64,000 nt of DNA. It comes from Chalara sp. BL73. Its lineage: Eukaryota > Ascomycota > Leotiomycetes > Helotiales. Below are positions 1 through 12,609 of the stretch, piece after piece. The translations under genes and the position numbers were made by a program. The notes below the pieces were generated by a model. It was not told the origin of the DNA, made no database searches, and was given only the letters and a program-made list of their open reading frames with translations. Every line of letters begins with the position of its first letter. The stretch's first letter is position 1. The DNA lies in NCBI GenBank assembly GCA_918026815.1, contig CAKJVC010000096.1, positions 1-64,000 of the forward strand, read 5' to 3'.

Positions 1-366
1 CCGACAAGAAGGCAACCATATTGCCTCCGCCCCCACCCAAGCACTGCCCTTCAATCTCTATCCTTCAAGATACTGATTGAACACAACTCCAAATCCTATA
101 CCAAAGCAAAAGTATTGTATTATTTAGCGAGCTAATGAAACAGCCATCTAAGGCATCTCTCCTGAAGCGAGCCTGGAACGACGCTGTCACGGGCACGAGG
201 CAGTCGTATCTTGCAGAACACTATCTGCTCAAGCAAAGCTATCGATCATCGCTATATTGCCGTCCAAAACTGATACTGGCATGACTAGCAGGAATAAAAT
301 AGGCTACCTCTCCTACTCCATGCAGCACGAAAACCAGTCACCCGATCATAGGTAATATCTGCTTGG
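1..366. other. Left-edge non-coding stretch
   Basis: No reading frame or motif that I can support was found here. It lies upstream of the HET-domain gene and probably holds its promoter and 5' leader. The window edge prevents saying what lies further left. Confidence 0.4.
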
Positions 367-2890
367 ATGGATTCAAATCATGAGCTTCGTGGTGACGAGA
401 AGGCACGCAAACGTCAGAGATTGACGAAAGCCGTCAAGCATGCAAGTTTTTCGAATTCTCAAAATTACATGAACATAGAAGATGATATCAGGTAGGCCCT
501 TGAGAAGTCAGCTCGATCTATTGACTCAATTTTAACCATCGGAATTGTTAGAGATCATCAGATTGTTGCGCCTGGAAGAGCACAATATGGCTTGGCAAAT
601 ACACGATTGTCTTCTGCCGAGTCGATCGAGGAGCAACGATGTCATTCCTGTCGGCTTATAGACTTGAAGATCTTTCAGCCTACTATCATGAAGGAGATTA
701 CTGCCTCTTCAGCAGAACCTGAAAAAGAATATGTGCAAGCTCCTGATATTGTATGGACGCACAGCGTCGGGGTAAATGCAGATCAATGCCCGTTCTGTCG
801 CCTTGTCATTGAAGCTATATACCTAAATTCCGAAACGAAAATTATTCCTGACGAGGTCCTTCTGATTCCAGAGGTATTTGGAAAGGTGACGTACAAGAAT
901 GCACTTGGAGGCAAGGCTGTGCAGGAAACAAGGCGACTTTCGATTTATTCTTCAAATATGAGGCAAGCCGTGGGATTTTTGGGCTCAAACAAATAGCGCC
1001 TATTGGCATAATTCAGCAAATAGCTGTCCCAACTGCAACAGGAACGGAAAGCTTGTTTAGAGGGCGCTTGGTGCCCCCCCTTCTGATCACAACTTCGCGC
1101 TTGGATTACATCAGAATATCCCGGCAACAGTTCGCATGGACCTTGTAAACCACCAGAAGATGAATCCAAGCCACAGCATCAAGCAAGAGCCTTTAAATCT
1201 AAGAGTGATTGATGTTGTAAATCGGATGGTGACGAACGCACCACGGACCTGCGATTATGCAGCCTTAAGTTATGTCTGGGGTGATGTCCCTCAACTCTGC
1301 CTTCAGCAGCCTTACACTCTTCTCATGCAAGCTGACAGTCTACGAGATGAATGCCCTGGCCTTTCACAATGCATCAAAGATTCTTTGATGTTGTGCGAGA
1401 AGCTTGGTATCAACTTTCTCTGGGTCGATAGTTTGTGTATCAAGCAAGATGACCTTTCAGACCAGGAGACATATATTGAGAATATGGCCGTAATTTACTC
1501 CATGGCACTTGTGACAATTGTCGCCGCTGCTGGCAAAGTAAGTCATGAGTATTTTGTAGCATGGAAGCCCTTAGTACACGTTTGAGAGAAACACGCATGC
1601 TTTGAGGGTACATAATTCTCATATATCTTTCAACTAGGTAACTGACTCCGATTTTGTTCCTTAGGATCATTCAGCAGGTTTACCAGGTGTCCGGCCCGGG
1701 TCACGCAACAAGAAGCAGTGTATAGAAAGAGTGGAGGGCTTGTGCCTGAGTCCTACACAATGTTACCAACTTGCGGTGCAGAACTCAGTATGGGCCACTC
1801 GAGGATGGACATTGCAGGAAAAGGAACTCTCATACCAGCTTCTGATATTTACGGATTATCAGGTTTATTTCCAATCTCGTACCAAAGCATACCGAGAAGA
1901 TACGGTTGTCGAAACCTCGCACATCCAGTACGACCCCAATAAAAAGACATACAGCTCGAACTAGTTTCGGAGAATGATATTTTACTCAAAGTAAACTTTG
2001 AAGAAGGTGATCTCAAGTTGTACTGCAAGCTATTGCAGGACTATACACATCGGACGATATCTCACGCCCGCGACTCATACAACGCATTTCGAGGCATACT
2101 GCAAGCATTTGGAAAACGATTTACACTCACAGATTCACATTTGAGAATAAAGAATGACTTATACGAGGATAATGAGTTCATTTGGGGGCTGCCATCCTCT
2201 GCCATGGATTTTGCGCTCTGCTGGAATTTCGATTCTGATATAGACATTCCACCAAAGCGCATATCTCAATTCCCAAGCTGGAGTTGGGCAGGCTGGGCTG
2301 GCGGCAAACTTTATCGAAGTGACACAGCAAGGCGAGGTGAACTAGTGATATCAGGTGAGAAGTTGAATGGTGGTGGCATTTCTCCATTCTACGAATCTTC
2401 GCTCATTGCGTTCTATCACGATCATAAACTTGTTGGGGACACGAACGATCCAAGCAATATGCAACATATTTGGAAGCCTCCTGGTGCAGAAACAACACCA
2501 CTCCCTCCACCGCTAGACGCCCCTTCGAACCACATACTGGGATTCTGGACATCTTCAGCGCTCCTCGACATTGGGCCACGCGTGTCAAGCGCATCATCGT
2601 ACTATGCGATATTGTCACCGATCACACCACGAAAGAAGCTGGGCCGGATCCTGCTAGACCCCGAATTACTGGTAGAAAGCACCGCGCAACAGAATTCATT
2701 GGAGTTCGTTGTCGTAGGCACACAGTACCTATTCTCCAGACATTTGAAAGAGAAACAGCACCAAGTCCATGTTCTCTGTATTCAAAGGAAAGGTAATGTT
2801 GCCTATCGAGTCAATATAATGGCTCAGCCCTTAGCCGTGGAGGATTGGATGGCTGCGAAACCGAGTTGGAAGTATGTCGCATTGGCCTGA
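367..2890 (+). pseudogene. HET-domain (heterokaryon incompatibility) gene, frameshifted
   Basis: HET proteins trigger non-self recognition and cell death after fusion of incompatible hyphae. Proposed start is the ATG at 367 (exon 1, 367-491; GT-AG intron 492-551). The N-terminal part (552 to about 975) has the family's CHSC and CPFC cysteine pairs. The HET core follows: YAALSYVWG, LWVDSLCIKQDD and an AVIYSMALVTIVAAAG stretch, then a phase-0 intron at 1538-1664, then DHSAGLPGVRPGSR and SVWATRGWTLQEKELSYQ. The C-terminal part (about 1943-2890) includes FPSWSWAGW and ends at a TGA. The frame is lost at three places, near 973 (a GGG), 1140 (a CC) and 1941 (an A5 run). In each case one extra base in the run would restore a continuous family-like protein. 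It is either a young pseudogene or a gene with homopolymer sequencing errors. The family assignment is firm; functional status is open. Confidence 0.85.
1538..1664 (+). other. Intron inside the HET domain
   Basis: GTAAGT donor after the AAAGK codons and TTAG acceptor before GATCAT, phase 0. A CTGAC branch-like sequence lies just upstream of the acceptor. Removing it joins VAAAGK to DHSAGLPGVRPGSR, which is the usual order of HET-domain motifs. Confidence 0.85.
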
Positions 2891-3535
2891 TCTGCGAGAC
2901 GCGGACAACTATCAAGACCTTTGATTGCCGAATATCCCTGAATTGTGTGCTATGCCTTCAAAGGTATTGAGATGTGCTACTAGAGCGGATAAGCTGGTAG
3001 GCTCTATAAACATATTCCATTGGCGGATGTTCGCCTTATTTTAGTTATAGACATCAGGCTTCGGATCTCGTGTTCGGGTTCCAGTTCTCTTGATGCGGCT
3101 CCCCGATAATTTATAGCCGCGGGTGACAGGCGGTACGTGAGGAATTGCATTCTCCAGATGGTTCCATGCGTCCAATTTATATGGAGAGAAGATGAAAGGT
3201 CATGCAGGTGGGTAAGATAGGAAGGGAGAGTGCCGCAAGCCTAGGCATAAAAAAGGCATAAGAGGCACACCTGAGCCGCGGATTGAGAAGCACTCGCTGC
3301 ACCCCAGTTGTCGTTGAGGATATGCCGGGGTCTTCCAAATATTCTAAATGTGTGTACATTTTCTAGCTTCTACAATACAGCTCTACATCTGTTAGCAAGG
3401 CTATCTCTATGCATTCTATTGCTCCGTTTATGTAACGTGTATGCAACCCCATCTATGGTGTATACGTAGAGACTCCCGACGTCGTAGAAAAGGCAAGAAA
3501 AATGCAAAAGATCATAACCGACGCCGCGCCTATGC
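2891..3535. other. Intergenic, no gene seen
   Basis: Lies between the convergent 3' ends of the HET gene and the carrier gene. The short reading frames here resemble no family I know. It probably holds both 3' UTRs. Confidence 0.5.
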
Positions 3536-5953
3536 TTATCCTGATGAAACCCTATTATCCGAGAAAATAAAGAAGAGAATAAGAGCCATCCGTATCTTAA
3601 CCATTATATAGAGCGGGAAGCTCCACCGTGCAGTTAGTTGTGATTTTGGTACGTAGTATTTAAGCGGCCGAAGCAGGGTTGCTTTTGGGACGGCACCCCT
3701 TCCACCAGTAAGTTTATTCAAATTCTTGAATGCTTGATCAGGAATCTTTGCATTGTTTGTTCCAAAGCCACCGTTCACGTCGAGGATGACCTTTAACGCG
3801 TTTCGGGCGCGCACATGGCTGATCGGTCCCTCTTGGCCTGGCAAGCTACCGGCGCTCGTAACACCCATATGAGGCGCCTCCGGCTTCACGGATCCAGGCA
3901 TCGGCAGCAATTTCTGCAGAACCTCGTAGCCAGCCAACGTGAAACCAAACTGTGGCGAACTTCGCATAATACGTGCGGGACCACCCTTGAAGAATGCCTT
4001 GAAGCCTTCTTCCTTGAAGACGGTCGTCGCACAGTGCCGGAGGGAGGTGTATGAGGACTCGCCTTTGCGGGCTTCGACTTGGAGACGGGTCTTGATGACA
4101 TCGCAGGGTGTGGTGAGGTAAGCAGCTGGCATACCGGCGATGGCACCAGCCGTTAAAAGTTGGAGGATTCCAAGGCTTTTGGTGGGCGATTCGCCGAAGT
4201 AGTCACGCTTCAAGTGATTGTAGGTGGGGAAGTATATAGCGGAAAAGGGAACATCGCGCAGAAGACAGGCAGAGGCTCCCTTATAGAGTCCAACGAGACC
4301 AAGGTTTCGAACGATCCACATAGCAGAGCGTCGTGGGACATCGCTGTGAGTCTTAGCGATCTCTCCTTGGACTTGAAGACGGATTTTGACGATTTCTAGA
4401 GGGTTGGTGAATATCTGTCACATGTTAGTTCAGGATTTAGTGCGAACGCTTTAAGCGCAGTAAACGAGCAATTTGACTTAAGTTCGCGAGAAGAATGGGA
4501 AACTTACGACTTGACACGCTCCCGCAGAGCCGCCAGCAAGGATCTCATGTCTAATCTTGATCTGGCCATCACTTCCAGAGAAGTAACCACGAACAAGGTC
4601 ATTAACCGTAAGCTTGATAGCCTTTTCTGGCGCTACACCAACTAGTTGAGGCAAGACACCAGAGTACAAACCCTTCACGCCTTCGTTCTTAATCACCTTC
4701 TTTGCGCAGTCTAGGGAATTTTTATACAACATCTCACCAACCCGAGAGGTACGTTGATTTTGCATACGCGTCTTGACAAGGTCAATAGGGTACACCATGA
4801 ACGCACCAAACGCACCAGCCAAGCTTCCAAGAGCGAAGTGATGGGCTGATTCTAGAACTGAGTGGAGGAAGTTCTGTGTCGCCGTCTTGGGTTTTGCTTG
4901 GAGTTCGTATGTGTTATATATTGGACTGCGCCATGATGGGTCAAGGACCTTAGCAAAATCACTCAGGCCTAGTCGACCTGAGGGCTCATCAAGACTGGCG
5001 AAGTGGAAGAGAATGTCTGCCTCCATGGGTGTGAAGAGCGAGAATCTAGTGATTCGAGCAGCCATATTGAGAAATTCTGTACGGGTGATCTTGCCATCTT
5101 CACTCTGCGCTGTTGCTGATCTGATAATCAATTCTACCAAGTCCATCTCTCTGATCATATTTTGAAATGCGCGGACGTTAGCATAAGAGATCTTACTGCC
5201 GGCTGAGATGTTGCAGAGTGTTGTCAGGTTATCCAACAAGTAATCAGAGAGCTTGTGTCCGGCCGTCGCAAGAATAATGCGCTGGAAGTCCTCAGGCTCA
5301 ATATATCCGTCACCATCCTTATCGAAATGATGGAAGGCTTGTCGTATCTCCCCTTGCAGACCTCGAAGCATTTGCGAGAACTGCGGATATGTAAGGTCGT
5401 GTCGTCGCCTTTTTCCACCACTGTACAAGCTTGCCCATTCAGAACCCCAGTCAAATGGTAGACTATCCGGTCCAGCATACGTCTCATATATCATTTTCAG
5501 AACGTCATATTTGACATGGCCAGCGCCCTCGATATCGAACACTCGGAAGGCGATCTCATACTCTGAGTCAGGCTTCGCGAGTAAATTCTCGAACACGCCC
5601 CAATCTGCTAAGTTGAGCCTGCCAGTCCTCTTTCGATCTGCAACTCTGAAGAGTATCGAGTATTGTTCGCGCTTGATTTTATGCTACATAAGAAGGCAAA
5701 TGGTCAGTCACTAGATCATGATAACTTATAGGGCACATTGAAGTCAGTCAAAACTCACATAATCCCCATCAGGAGGAGCAATTGCGTCAATGAACTCTGC
5801 TTCACTCATATACAACTCTCCACTCTCTGGATCTGTCTTCGCATTCTTTTCAAAAGTAGCTTTGGAATCCGCTGATAACAGTACATCCTCCACTTGATCT
5901 GTTCCTAATAGCTTCTCCTTCACCACCTCCTTTGCCTTTGTAAGGTCTGCCAT
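3536..5953 (-). CDS. AGC1: Mitochondrial aspartate/glutamate carrier (Agc1/aralar type)
   Basis: Inner-membrane antiporter exchanging aspartate for glutamate plus a proton, part of the malate-aspartate shuttle. Three exons: 5953-5759, 5683-4508 and 4414-3536. Introns 5684-5758 and 4415-4507 are both phase 0 with GTGAGT and GTAAGT donors. I chose the ATG at 5953 (MADLTKAKE) rather than an upstream non-ATG start. The N-terminal half carries EF-hand-like segments, one of them canonical ([13 protein letters not shown]), as in the regulatory domain of animal aralar/citrin. The C-terminal half has the three carrier signatures [20 protein letters not shown] and [10 protein letters not shown], one per repeat. 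Predicted 749 residues. The last 50 or so (after GRGAVPKA) do not look like the family, so a missed 3' intron or read-through into the 3' UTR is possible. Paralogues with similar architecture cannot be excluded. Confidence 0.9.
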
Positions 5954-8219
5954 AATGGGAACTCCCAAAGTCAAACTTGGCGCCAAACCGAAGTATCCTC
6001 TTGCAATTGTCGAAATCTAGTGTTATAGCTGTGTCTTGTCGTCCGATGTTCACCGAGAAAGATTTTGAGGGTGGGCACTGGTCCGAGGCTTGGAGAAAAG
6101 CAATTTCTGCTTGTCGCAATGTTGATTTACAAGCGGATGCCTTCAATTGAGCTGTGCCACGCGTTTTCAGATGTAAAAAGATAATGCATCTATCGCATGC
6201 ACTCAACGAGTTACTAGATGAAGCCGGGGAGCCGGTGATGGCTGGTGACTCTGCTTTTGAACTTTTGTTCAAGCTCGTACAAAATCGCCAATAAAAGTGG
6301 AATTTTTAGAGTGGAAAGCCACTCTGCGGATTTTTCTCGGAGACCTCATCCCTGAGTAAACGCTTTTCCTATTCAAGTAAGGCGCCCCTTGGCCAGCTGG
6401 TGGCTCTGGGGAAGCACAACAACGTTTTTTAACATTAACGTTATCTCAAGAAAGCTTGTACAGAGTCTAGGCTATGTACAATCATAGCATGCTTCATAGA
6501 ATACTATTACACATCTACAGTTGGCATAAGCATGCCAAAATTTATCGTATATCTACAGACTAAACCTTCAAATACTTTTTCTTCACCTGTCCGTTGTTTG
6601 CCCTTCCATTTTTGGTTGGCCTTTCTACATGGACGGTATGTCTGAAGAGGTCTGCAATTCTTCTGCCGAATTCAGATAGCCTCTTACTCCCAGATGTACA
6701 GTATTTCGAACATTAATATGTTTGGTATATATGCAACACACAATAGAACATCTCTTACCCTGTGCAGTGCATCGGTACTCCCATTCTTCTCCAGTCGCGT
6801 CCAAATAACTCTTATCAATTGGCCCATCAATCTTCTTGACCGAGCCTGATGGCCGTGAACTTTCTTGAAGCTTGATTCCACCCGACGTAGGGCGTAGGAT
6901 CGTGTCGAGAAGTCTTTAGAATCTGTGACACCCAGGACGGCGCACAATGAAATAGTTTACGTGTGTGAAGGACAGCAGCAGATCAAAAATGCTAAGTAGG
7001 GATGTTGGCAAATATTGCTTGTTCCTCTATGCATGCTATTCGTGACCCCAAAATGACCTGAATGGCTGTCGCAGTGAAGAGAAAACATGGGTCGAGCGCG
7101 ACAGCAGCTACGGCCTCGTTTTTGGTAAAGACACTGCTAACAATATCCGTTGTATAGCCTACCATTATATAAGTGGCTCGGAATCCGGCATTGTGAGCAT
7201 GTGCGCTGTTGTTTGGCATGAAGTTAAGATTCAACTGGTCAGATGTGCAATTTCTGCCCAGAGTGATCAGTTTTATTCGTTCTCTGGTCTTTGTTGTGAT
7301 ATACAGTAGTAAGTTCCTCTCCCGAGCCAAAGTATTGTATGGGGTCGTGGTCCCAGATTTATCTGGACGTGTACATTAACTTGAGTTCTTATGTCTAGTA
7401 GAGAGCAAAGTGCAAAGCTAACTATCTCGAACACAAGCGTGCGTAGGAATGTGCTTCTAGTTGAGCTGTGGAGTTAAGCCTAACCGCCTTCGCCAGTTCT
7501 GAGGCATGTGGTAGGATATAGAGGATAAATATCACCTGGCAATTGAATGAATCTCGTCTTCGTGAATGACTTGACAAGTCGGCTGCCAACAATTGGGCCA
7601 ACAATTGGGCCAACCATTGAACACTTGTTTACGCAATCATCAATGCACTGAGATTTTCTGATGTCAGTAAAACGCTGATCCAAGTGCTTTTAGGAATTAA
7701 GGCGACCACCATGTATTAATACAAAGTTTAGAGGGTTGAGGACGAGCCCCGTTCTCATAAACAAGTGAGTGCCGTAGTCGTGCGAGCCGTAACTAAGTTT
7801 TTGGTTATTTGGATATCATCCGTTGTTGTGTCCGTGGTGAAAAGTCCTATCGGTAAATAAGCATCATCCTGCCATTTTACAGGCTTTGATACATAAAAGC
7901 AGATATAAGCAAAAGGTTCACTCACAAACGGATTAAGGATTGTAAGTTGAATAGAGTCGCGAGATACTCTTATCTTATGCGGAGTGATTAATTACATTAT
8001 GCAGCTCGTAATACACCGAAATAAAGACCACCCTCCAGATGAATATTCTGCAAGGCAATAGGTCTTCTTCCACTGACCCTAAGCACTTTACCAATTGCCC
8101 AAATGTAACGCCGTTTCTTTGATAATCTTTCATTGCCTCTCCAGATGATTTCCATCAGTTGCCTAGTTACAGTTATTATTCCTGACCCAAGTATTCATTT
8201 ACTTTTTGTCTCCTGAAGC
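5954..8219. other. Long intergenic region, no gene supported
   Basis: The part next to 5954 should be the promoter and 5' leader of the carrier gene. A minus-strand frame at 6272-5850 overlaps its first exon and looks like leader sequence. The remaining frames are short and unlike any known family. The only structure noticed is the short tandem repeat at 7586-7619. Confidence 0.45.
7586..7619. repeat. 12-bp tandem repeat, about 2.8 copies
   Basis: The unit CCAACAATTGGG occurs at 7586-7597 and 7598-7609, followed by a partial, one-mismatch copy to 7619. Each unit contains the palindrome CAATTG. It is non-coding and its function is unknown. Confidence 0.8.
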
Positions 8220-9344
8220 TTAAAAATCTGCATCTTCGCCTCCATCAAGTCCAGCATCTTCGGAACTTCGCTTCTGAGTCCTTGAGCCTTCCAGAACAGG
8301 CTTTTGAGCGGACGGCATGGACGCCTGAGAATCATCTTCAAAACCTTCAGCCAGCGTTCCTCTTGCTTTCTCTTCCCGTTTCATGTTACCGCGTTCGCGA
8401 AGCCTTATGATACATAGGTAGCAGTTTGATGAATATCCAAAACCTTTGGAGACGAACTCCTTCGCTTCAAGCAATCCACGTGAGCGACATTTCCTAGAGC
8501 ATCTCATGAGGAACTTGGTAAAGAAACACTTTATCTCGTAGTTTTTGGCATGGTTTGGGCAAACACATCTTGTAGGCCGGCACTCATCCTCCTCCGTGAG
8601 ATAATTGGTCCAACTCTCGGTCGCCGTCCTTAAAGTCAATTGGTTGAACTTTTCAATGGAGATCGACACCAATACTTCACCGGTCGGAGTTGCTTCTGTA
8701 AGCTCGTTAGCAAGTAGGTCTTTGGCAAAATCAAAACTCGAAGCTCTCAAAGGAGAGCAGGAAGCTACCTGAAGAGGTTTGCAAGATTAAACTAGCTATT
8801 AGATATTTCACAGCACCTATCCTCATACATATTTCAACATTGAAACTGAACCAGACTTACTACTTAGGACACCGAAATATCTCAAAGCTGGCGTGGCAGC
8901 GTCCAGTTCTTCGACACTTAGGACAGCCATATATTGAAAGCAATCAATATGGACAACATAAGGCGCGGGATCAGGAATACTGATCTCATTACCCAGCAGC
9001 ACCTGAATAGGAGGCATTCCAATTGCGTTGATACCACTGACCGTGATGGTATGACCAAAACTGCAGCATAGAAGCTGGGCTGATGGCGGGGCAGGGGTTT
9101 TCAGTGTGGAAATGGTATGTGGCTTCTGCATCTCCTGGGAATAGTGTTTTGGGTCCCTACCACACCGCCTCTTGATCGCCCTTGTAGAACCTTGGGTTGC
9201 TGTTGCTTGGCTCATCGTTATGGCGTTGCCTGGTCGGGAGGCTGTGGCTGCGAAGGACATTGCTGGGTGACGGATGGAACCAAAGGAGTTGCTGGCTGAT
9301 AGTTGAGGCATACTAGGGAAGAGCGGCCCCTCTCCGGAGGTCAT
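8220..9344 (-). CDS. Hypothetical cysteine-rich protein, 342 residues
   Basis: Two exons, 9344-8861 and 8764-8220, joined by a 96-bp intron (8765-8860; GTAAGT donor, GTAG acceptor). Splicing in phase 1 joins GVLS to TSCSPLRASSF and keeps one frame to the TAA-type stop at 8220. The N-terminal 70 residues are Ser/Thr/Gln-rich and look disordered. The middle has no domain I recognise. Around 110-190 residues before the C-terminus there is a cysteine cluster (CRPTRCVCPNH, then CFF, RCSRKCRSRG, CYLC) that could bind metal. The tail is acidic. The pattern does not match Zn2Cys6, C2H2, RING or MYND closely enough to name it. No function is assigned. Confidence 0.55.
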
Positions 9345-11045
9345 AAGTATTGCTTTGAGACAGGATCATGAAGCGTTGAGGTTCTTGCCAAAAGCGATTT
9401 GGGTTGGTGTTGTCGATGTACCTTCGAGATCTTGGATGAGGGGAAACAGTTGATAAGTGAGCTTCGAGTTAAATAACCCGTATCTCGATCGACTGTATCG
9501 AGTCTATCGATTAGTCTTGAACGCAGGAAATAAGAATTCTGCCCTCGGCCAGAATTATGAAGATCCTAGTGAGGAATTGTAATTTGTCACCCGACTAAAT
9601 TCCTATTAATATTAATGTCAATCTCCTTCTTCTAGATTGTTTCTCTCGGTTTCCTATATATACTAAGAAGTATCTGCAGTACTCATTCGGTTTCAGCATG
9701 CAAGGTGGGACCTTACTTTTGCCTGCAACTCACTTGTCCATATATAAAGGTTGAGAAAACCTCGACCAATGCACCTGCATGCTTGCTAGTATATATTGAA
9801 TGAGAAGTTATGGCTTATTGGCAGACTGGCGGGTACAAATCATAAAGAAGTATTTGCTTCCAAGACTGATGCGGTTAGTTAGTTTATTGTAGGTTGTATA
9901 TTATGGACGGCATAAAAATTTGTTCAAGTGCGTTTCTTTGCACTTCAACATATACGTGCGCATGATACAAGTTGCATACAATTAAGGGGCAAATTATGTT
10001 AAGAGCAAATAGCAAAGAAGTTACAAAGGCACTTAGTGAAGTTTGGCTAAACTGAACGCAAGCTGTTGACACTTTCGAATTCTTGATCTTGTAGCTTTAA
10101 ACTCCGTCGGTTGCTAAGATTTTAGGTACCACTATCTTCGTCCAATTGCATTAATACTAAGTTCTGATCTTAGCTTCATTTATAGAATACAATAAGCTTT
10201 GAAAGAATCACTTGCATAAATTTGGCAGTCGAGACAATCCGACCACGAAATTATGAGCAATAAACCTAGAGATGCATCATAAGTGCTACTCTTTCAAAAA
10301 CATGAACCTAGTAGACAATGACATTACTGGAATCATCTTTGATACTTCCCATAGGTCCTCCAATTTCTCAGCAAAGTCCGCCCGTAATGCACCTGATTTG
10401 CACTTCCAGATAACCGTTAAGCTGAGATATATTCCTCGGACCAATAATCACACCATCGATACACAATACTACCACTGGATAGAACCTGAATATCACGCGC
10501 TTCAGGGACCTGTTGATAGCACCATGCCTTACCCGCAGCCGTACCGACAAAGAACTAGAGTCCTGTCTCAACCCGTTATGAAGAACGAGATACTCTATTC
10601 ATCCACTATGTTAATTCGATGAAAGTTGTATGATTCTATTGGCCGACGAACTTTGCGTCTACCAAGGAGATTCTAAAGAGCGTGGTGAGCAATGTCTTCG
10701 GATGAAGTATATCTATACCAAGCCCATGATGTCGTGGCATGGTTGGTGAGGCAGGCGAGAGACCGCCAAGGCTATAATTATCATTAATACATTGGCCAAC
10801 GGCAGGCTGGTAGGGTAGACTCAAATCCCTACCTAACGATATGTTGTGCAGGCTACTCGAACAGTCCATGGGCTCGGGTGGTTTGGAATCACTTCAAGTG
10901 TTTTTGGACAACGGATACTGGCCAGGTATATCTCAGTACCAAACTATATAGAATTTGCAGACTATTCTGCATAGAGATTACAATTTATTTGATGAAGAAG
11001 CAAGATTCATTAAAGTTACTGTCGTTCCTATGGACACATTGATAG
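9345..11045. other. AT-rich gene-poor stretch
   Basis: No supported gene. A plus-strand frame at 10272-10622 (116 codons) has no recognisable domain and sits in AT-rich sequence, so I treat it as chance. From about 10640 onward the DNA may be further decayed HET-gene sequence leading into the relic at 11046, but the similarity is too weak to annotate. Confidence 0.4.
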
Positions 11046-11264
11046 GAAATTAGAATAGATCTGCCTTCCTGGTCAATAGATTGGTTGCGTCTCCTAGCTG
11101 CTGCCTCTCTTGGGAAATACCTCAATGATGCGGCTGTCGAGGAACCAAAGAGTACGTACTTTCGCGATAATACTTTTATTCAGAAACATTTTGTGAATAA
11201 AACTATTGTAACTTCAAGAATCTCTAGGTGGACGCTTGATTTGAAGGAATATGCGTGGACATAA
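11046..11264 (+). pseudogene. Possible HET-gene relic, middle part
   Basis: A 72-codon open stretch bounded by stops reads IDLPSWSIDW near its start. This resembles the conserved (G)LPSWVPDWS segment that follows the HET domain in many HET proteins. The rest is not diagnostic. It lies on the same strand as, and upstream of, the clearer HET C-terminal relic at 13866-14093. The Tc1/mariner element sits between them, so the two may be halves of one gene. Confidence is low because the match is short. Confidence 0.35.
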
Positions 11265-11771
11265 CTACATACGTTAGTAATACTTTGGAAGTGAATTAGG
11301 GAGCAACTCATATAGATAATATTAAGCGAAGTATCTCTTGTGGGCAAAGATCATGAGACAATTCCACGTCAAGGAAATCACCTTTTTCTTCTGGCATGGA
11401 TTTGGAAGGCGAGTCGGACCTAAATATGTCTTTCCACTCCGCCAAGTCGTCACCACCACGAAGCAGCGTTAACAAACCCATATAATAATTCAATTGAAAG
11501 TATTAGAGCGCTTTTGCAAACACTTCCCTCTCTATGTTGATGCTGATTTGAGGTAGAAAATTGGCTTGCAGACGCTCAATCAATACATGGAGAGTTCTAG
11601 TGAGCTTCATTCGAATATTGGAGATAAAAGCAGGTGGCTAACACAGCTTGGCGAATTTGAATTCCAAGACGAAATTTTTCTCCAATGGATGACCGATTCC
11701 GATGTTTGAAGATATATGAATTTCGAAACCTAGAAAGTTAATCTGTATTCAAAACCTGGATCTACGTATTA

Positions 11772-11846
11772 ATATTTTAGCATTGAAGGGTCAAAGACAG
11801 GGGCTGTTACAAGGTTCAATACAAGGTTCGTAAGCCAATAAAACAA
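11772..11846 (+). repeat. Left terminal inverted repeat of the Tc1/mariner element
   Basis: Begins ATATTTTAGCATTGAAGGGT directly after a TA. It pairs with the reverse complement of the right end with scattered mismatches and small gaps. Confidence 0.85.
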
Positions 11847-12609
11847 AGGGAGATTTGCTGACCAATCATGTAAAATTTTCTATAAAAAATTATTTCGATT
11901 TTGTATGATTTTGTTTACATTTTTAAATTTGTACTGTATTAATAAATAATGAATCCTCAACGCTTTAATAATACTCTTGCAACTAAAGACAAAAAGCTTG
12001 AAATCCAAACAGCTTTTCGATTCACGGTTCTGTACACTGATATTCAACCAGAATCGAACGTTACAAATCACTTTACGGGCGTACAAACCTTCTTAAGACT
12101 CCAGAACGCAATCGACTTCAATTTTGGCTAGAAAAGTCCCTTTCTCACAAGCGGTTCACTTGGAAAAAGCCTTTTCGTATTATTGATTCGGCAGCAAATC
12201 TTAATGTTGGTTACAAGGCTTTTCTACAGCTTTAAGCAACTAGGCTACTGTCGTCGTACGAGCTACAAAAAGGGGTTTTCAGATGACTCTGACGTATAGG
12301 ATCTTCGACTTGAGTTCGCGGAAATAGGAAAGCGTATAAATAGAGGAGAAGTCATGAATATTGTGTTCTCTGACGAAGTATAGGTGTGAAACGGCCAAGC
12401 CCATTGGCCAGATTTGGCTTAGTCGTTCTTGGCACCAGGACCCCTATTTTGTTCACTCTAGATAGTTGATTCTATTAGCTCTACAATCAATATCATGTGC
12501 CCTATTCTACAACCTATTCTGTGATAAGATTACCTACAATCTATCCGTTTATCAATAGGCTATAGAAAGAGCACATACAACTTCGTATGTAACAGTACAA
12601 CAAGATAGC

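Noticed and set aside
10272..10622. 116-codon plus-strand frame next to the HET relics
   Set aside because: It resembles neither HET proteins nor transposases, and sits in gene-poor AT-rich sequence.
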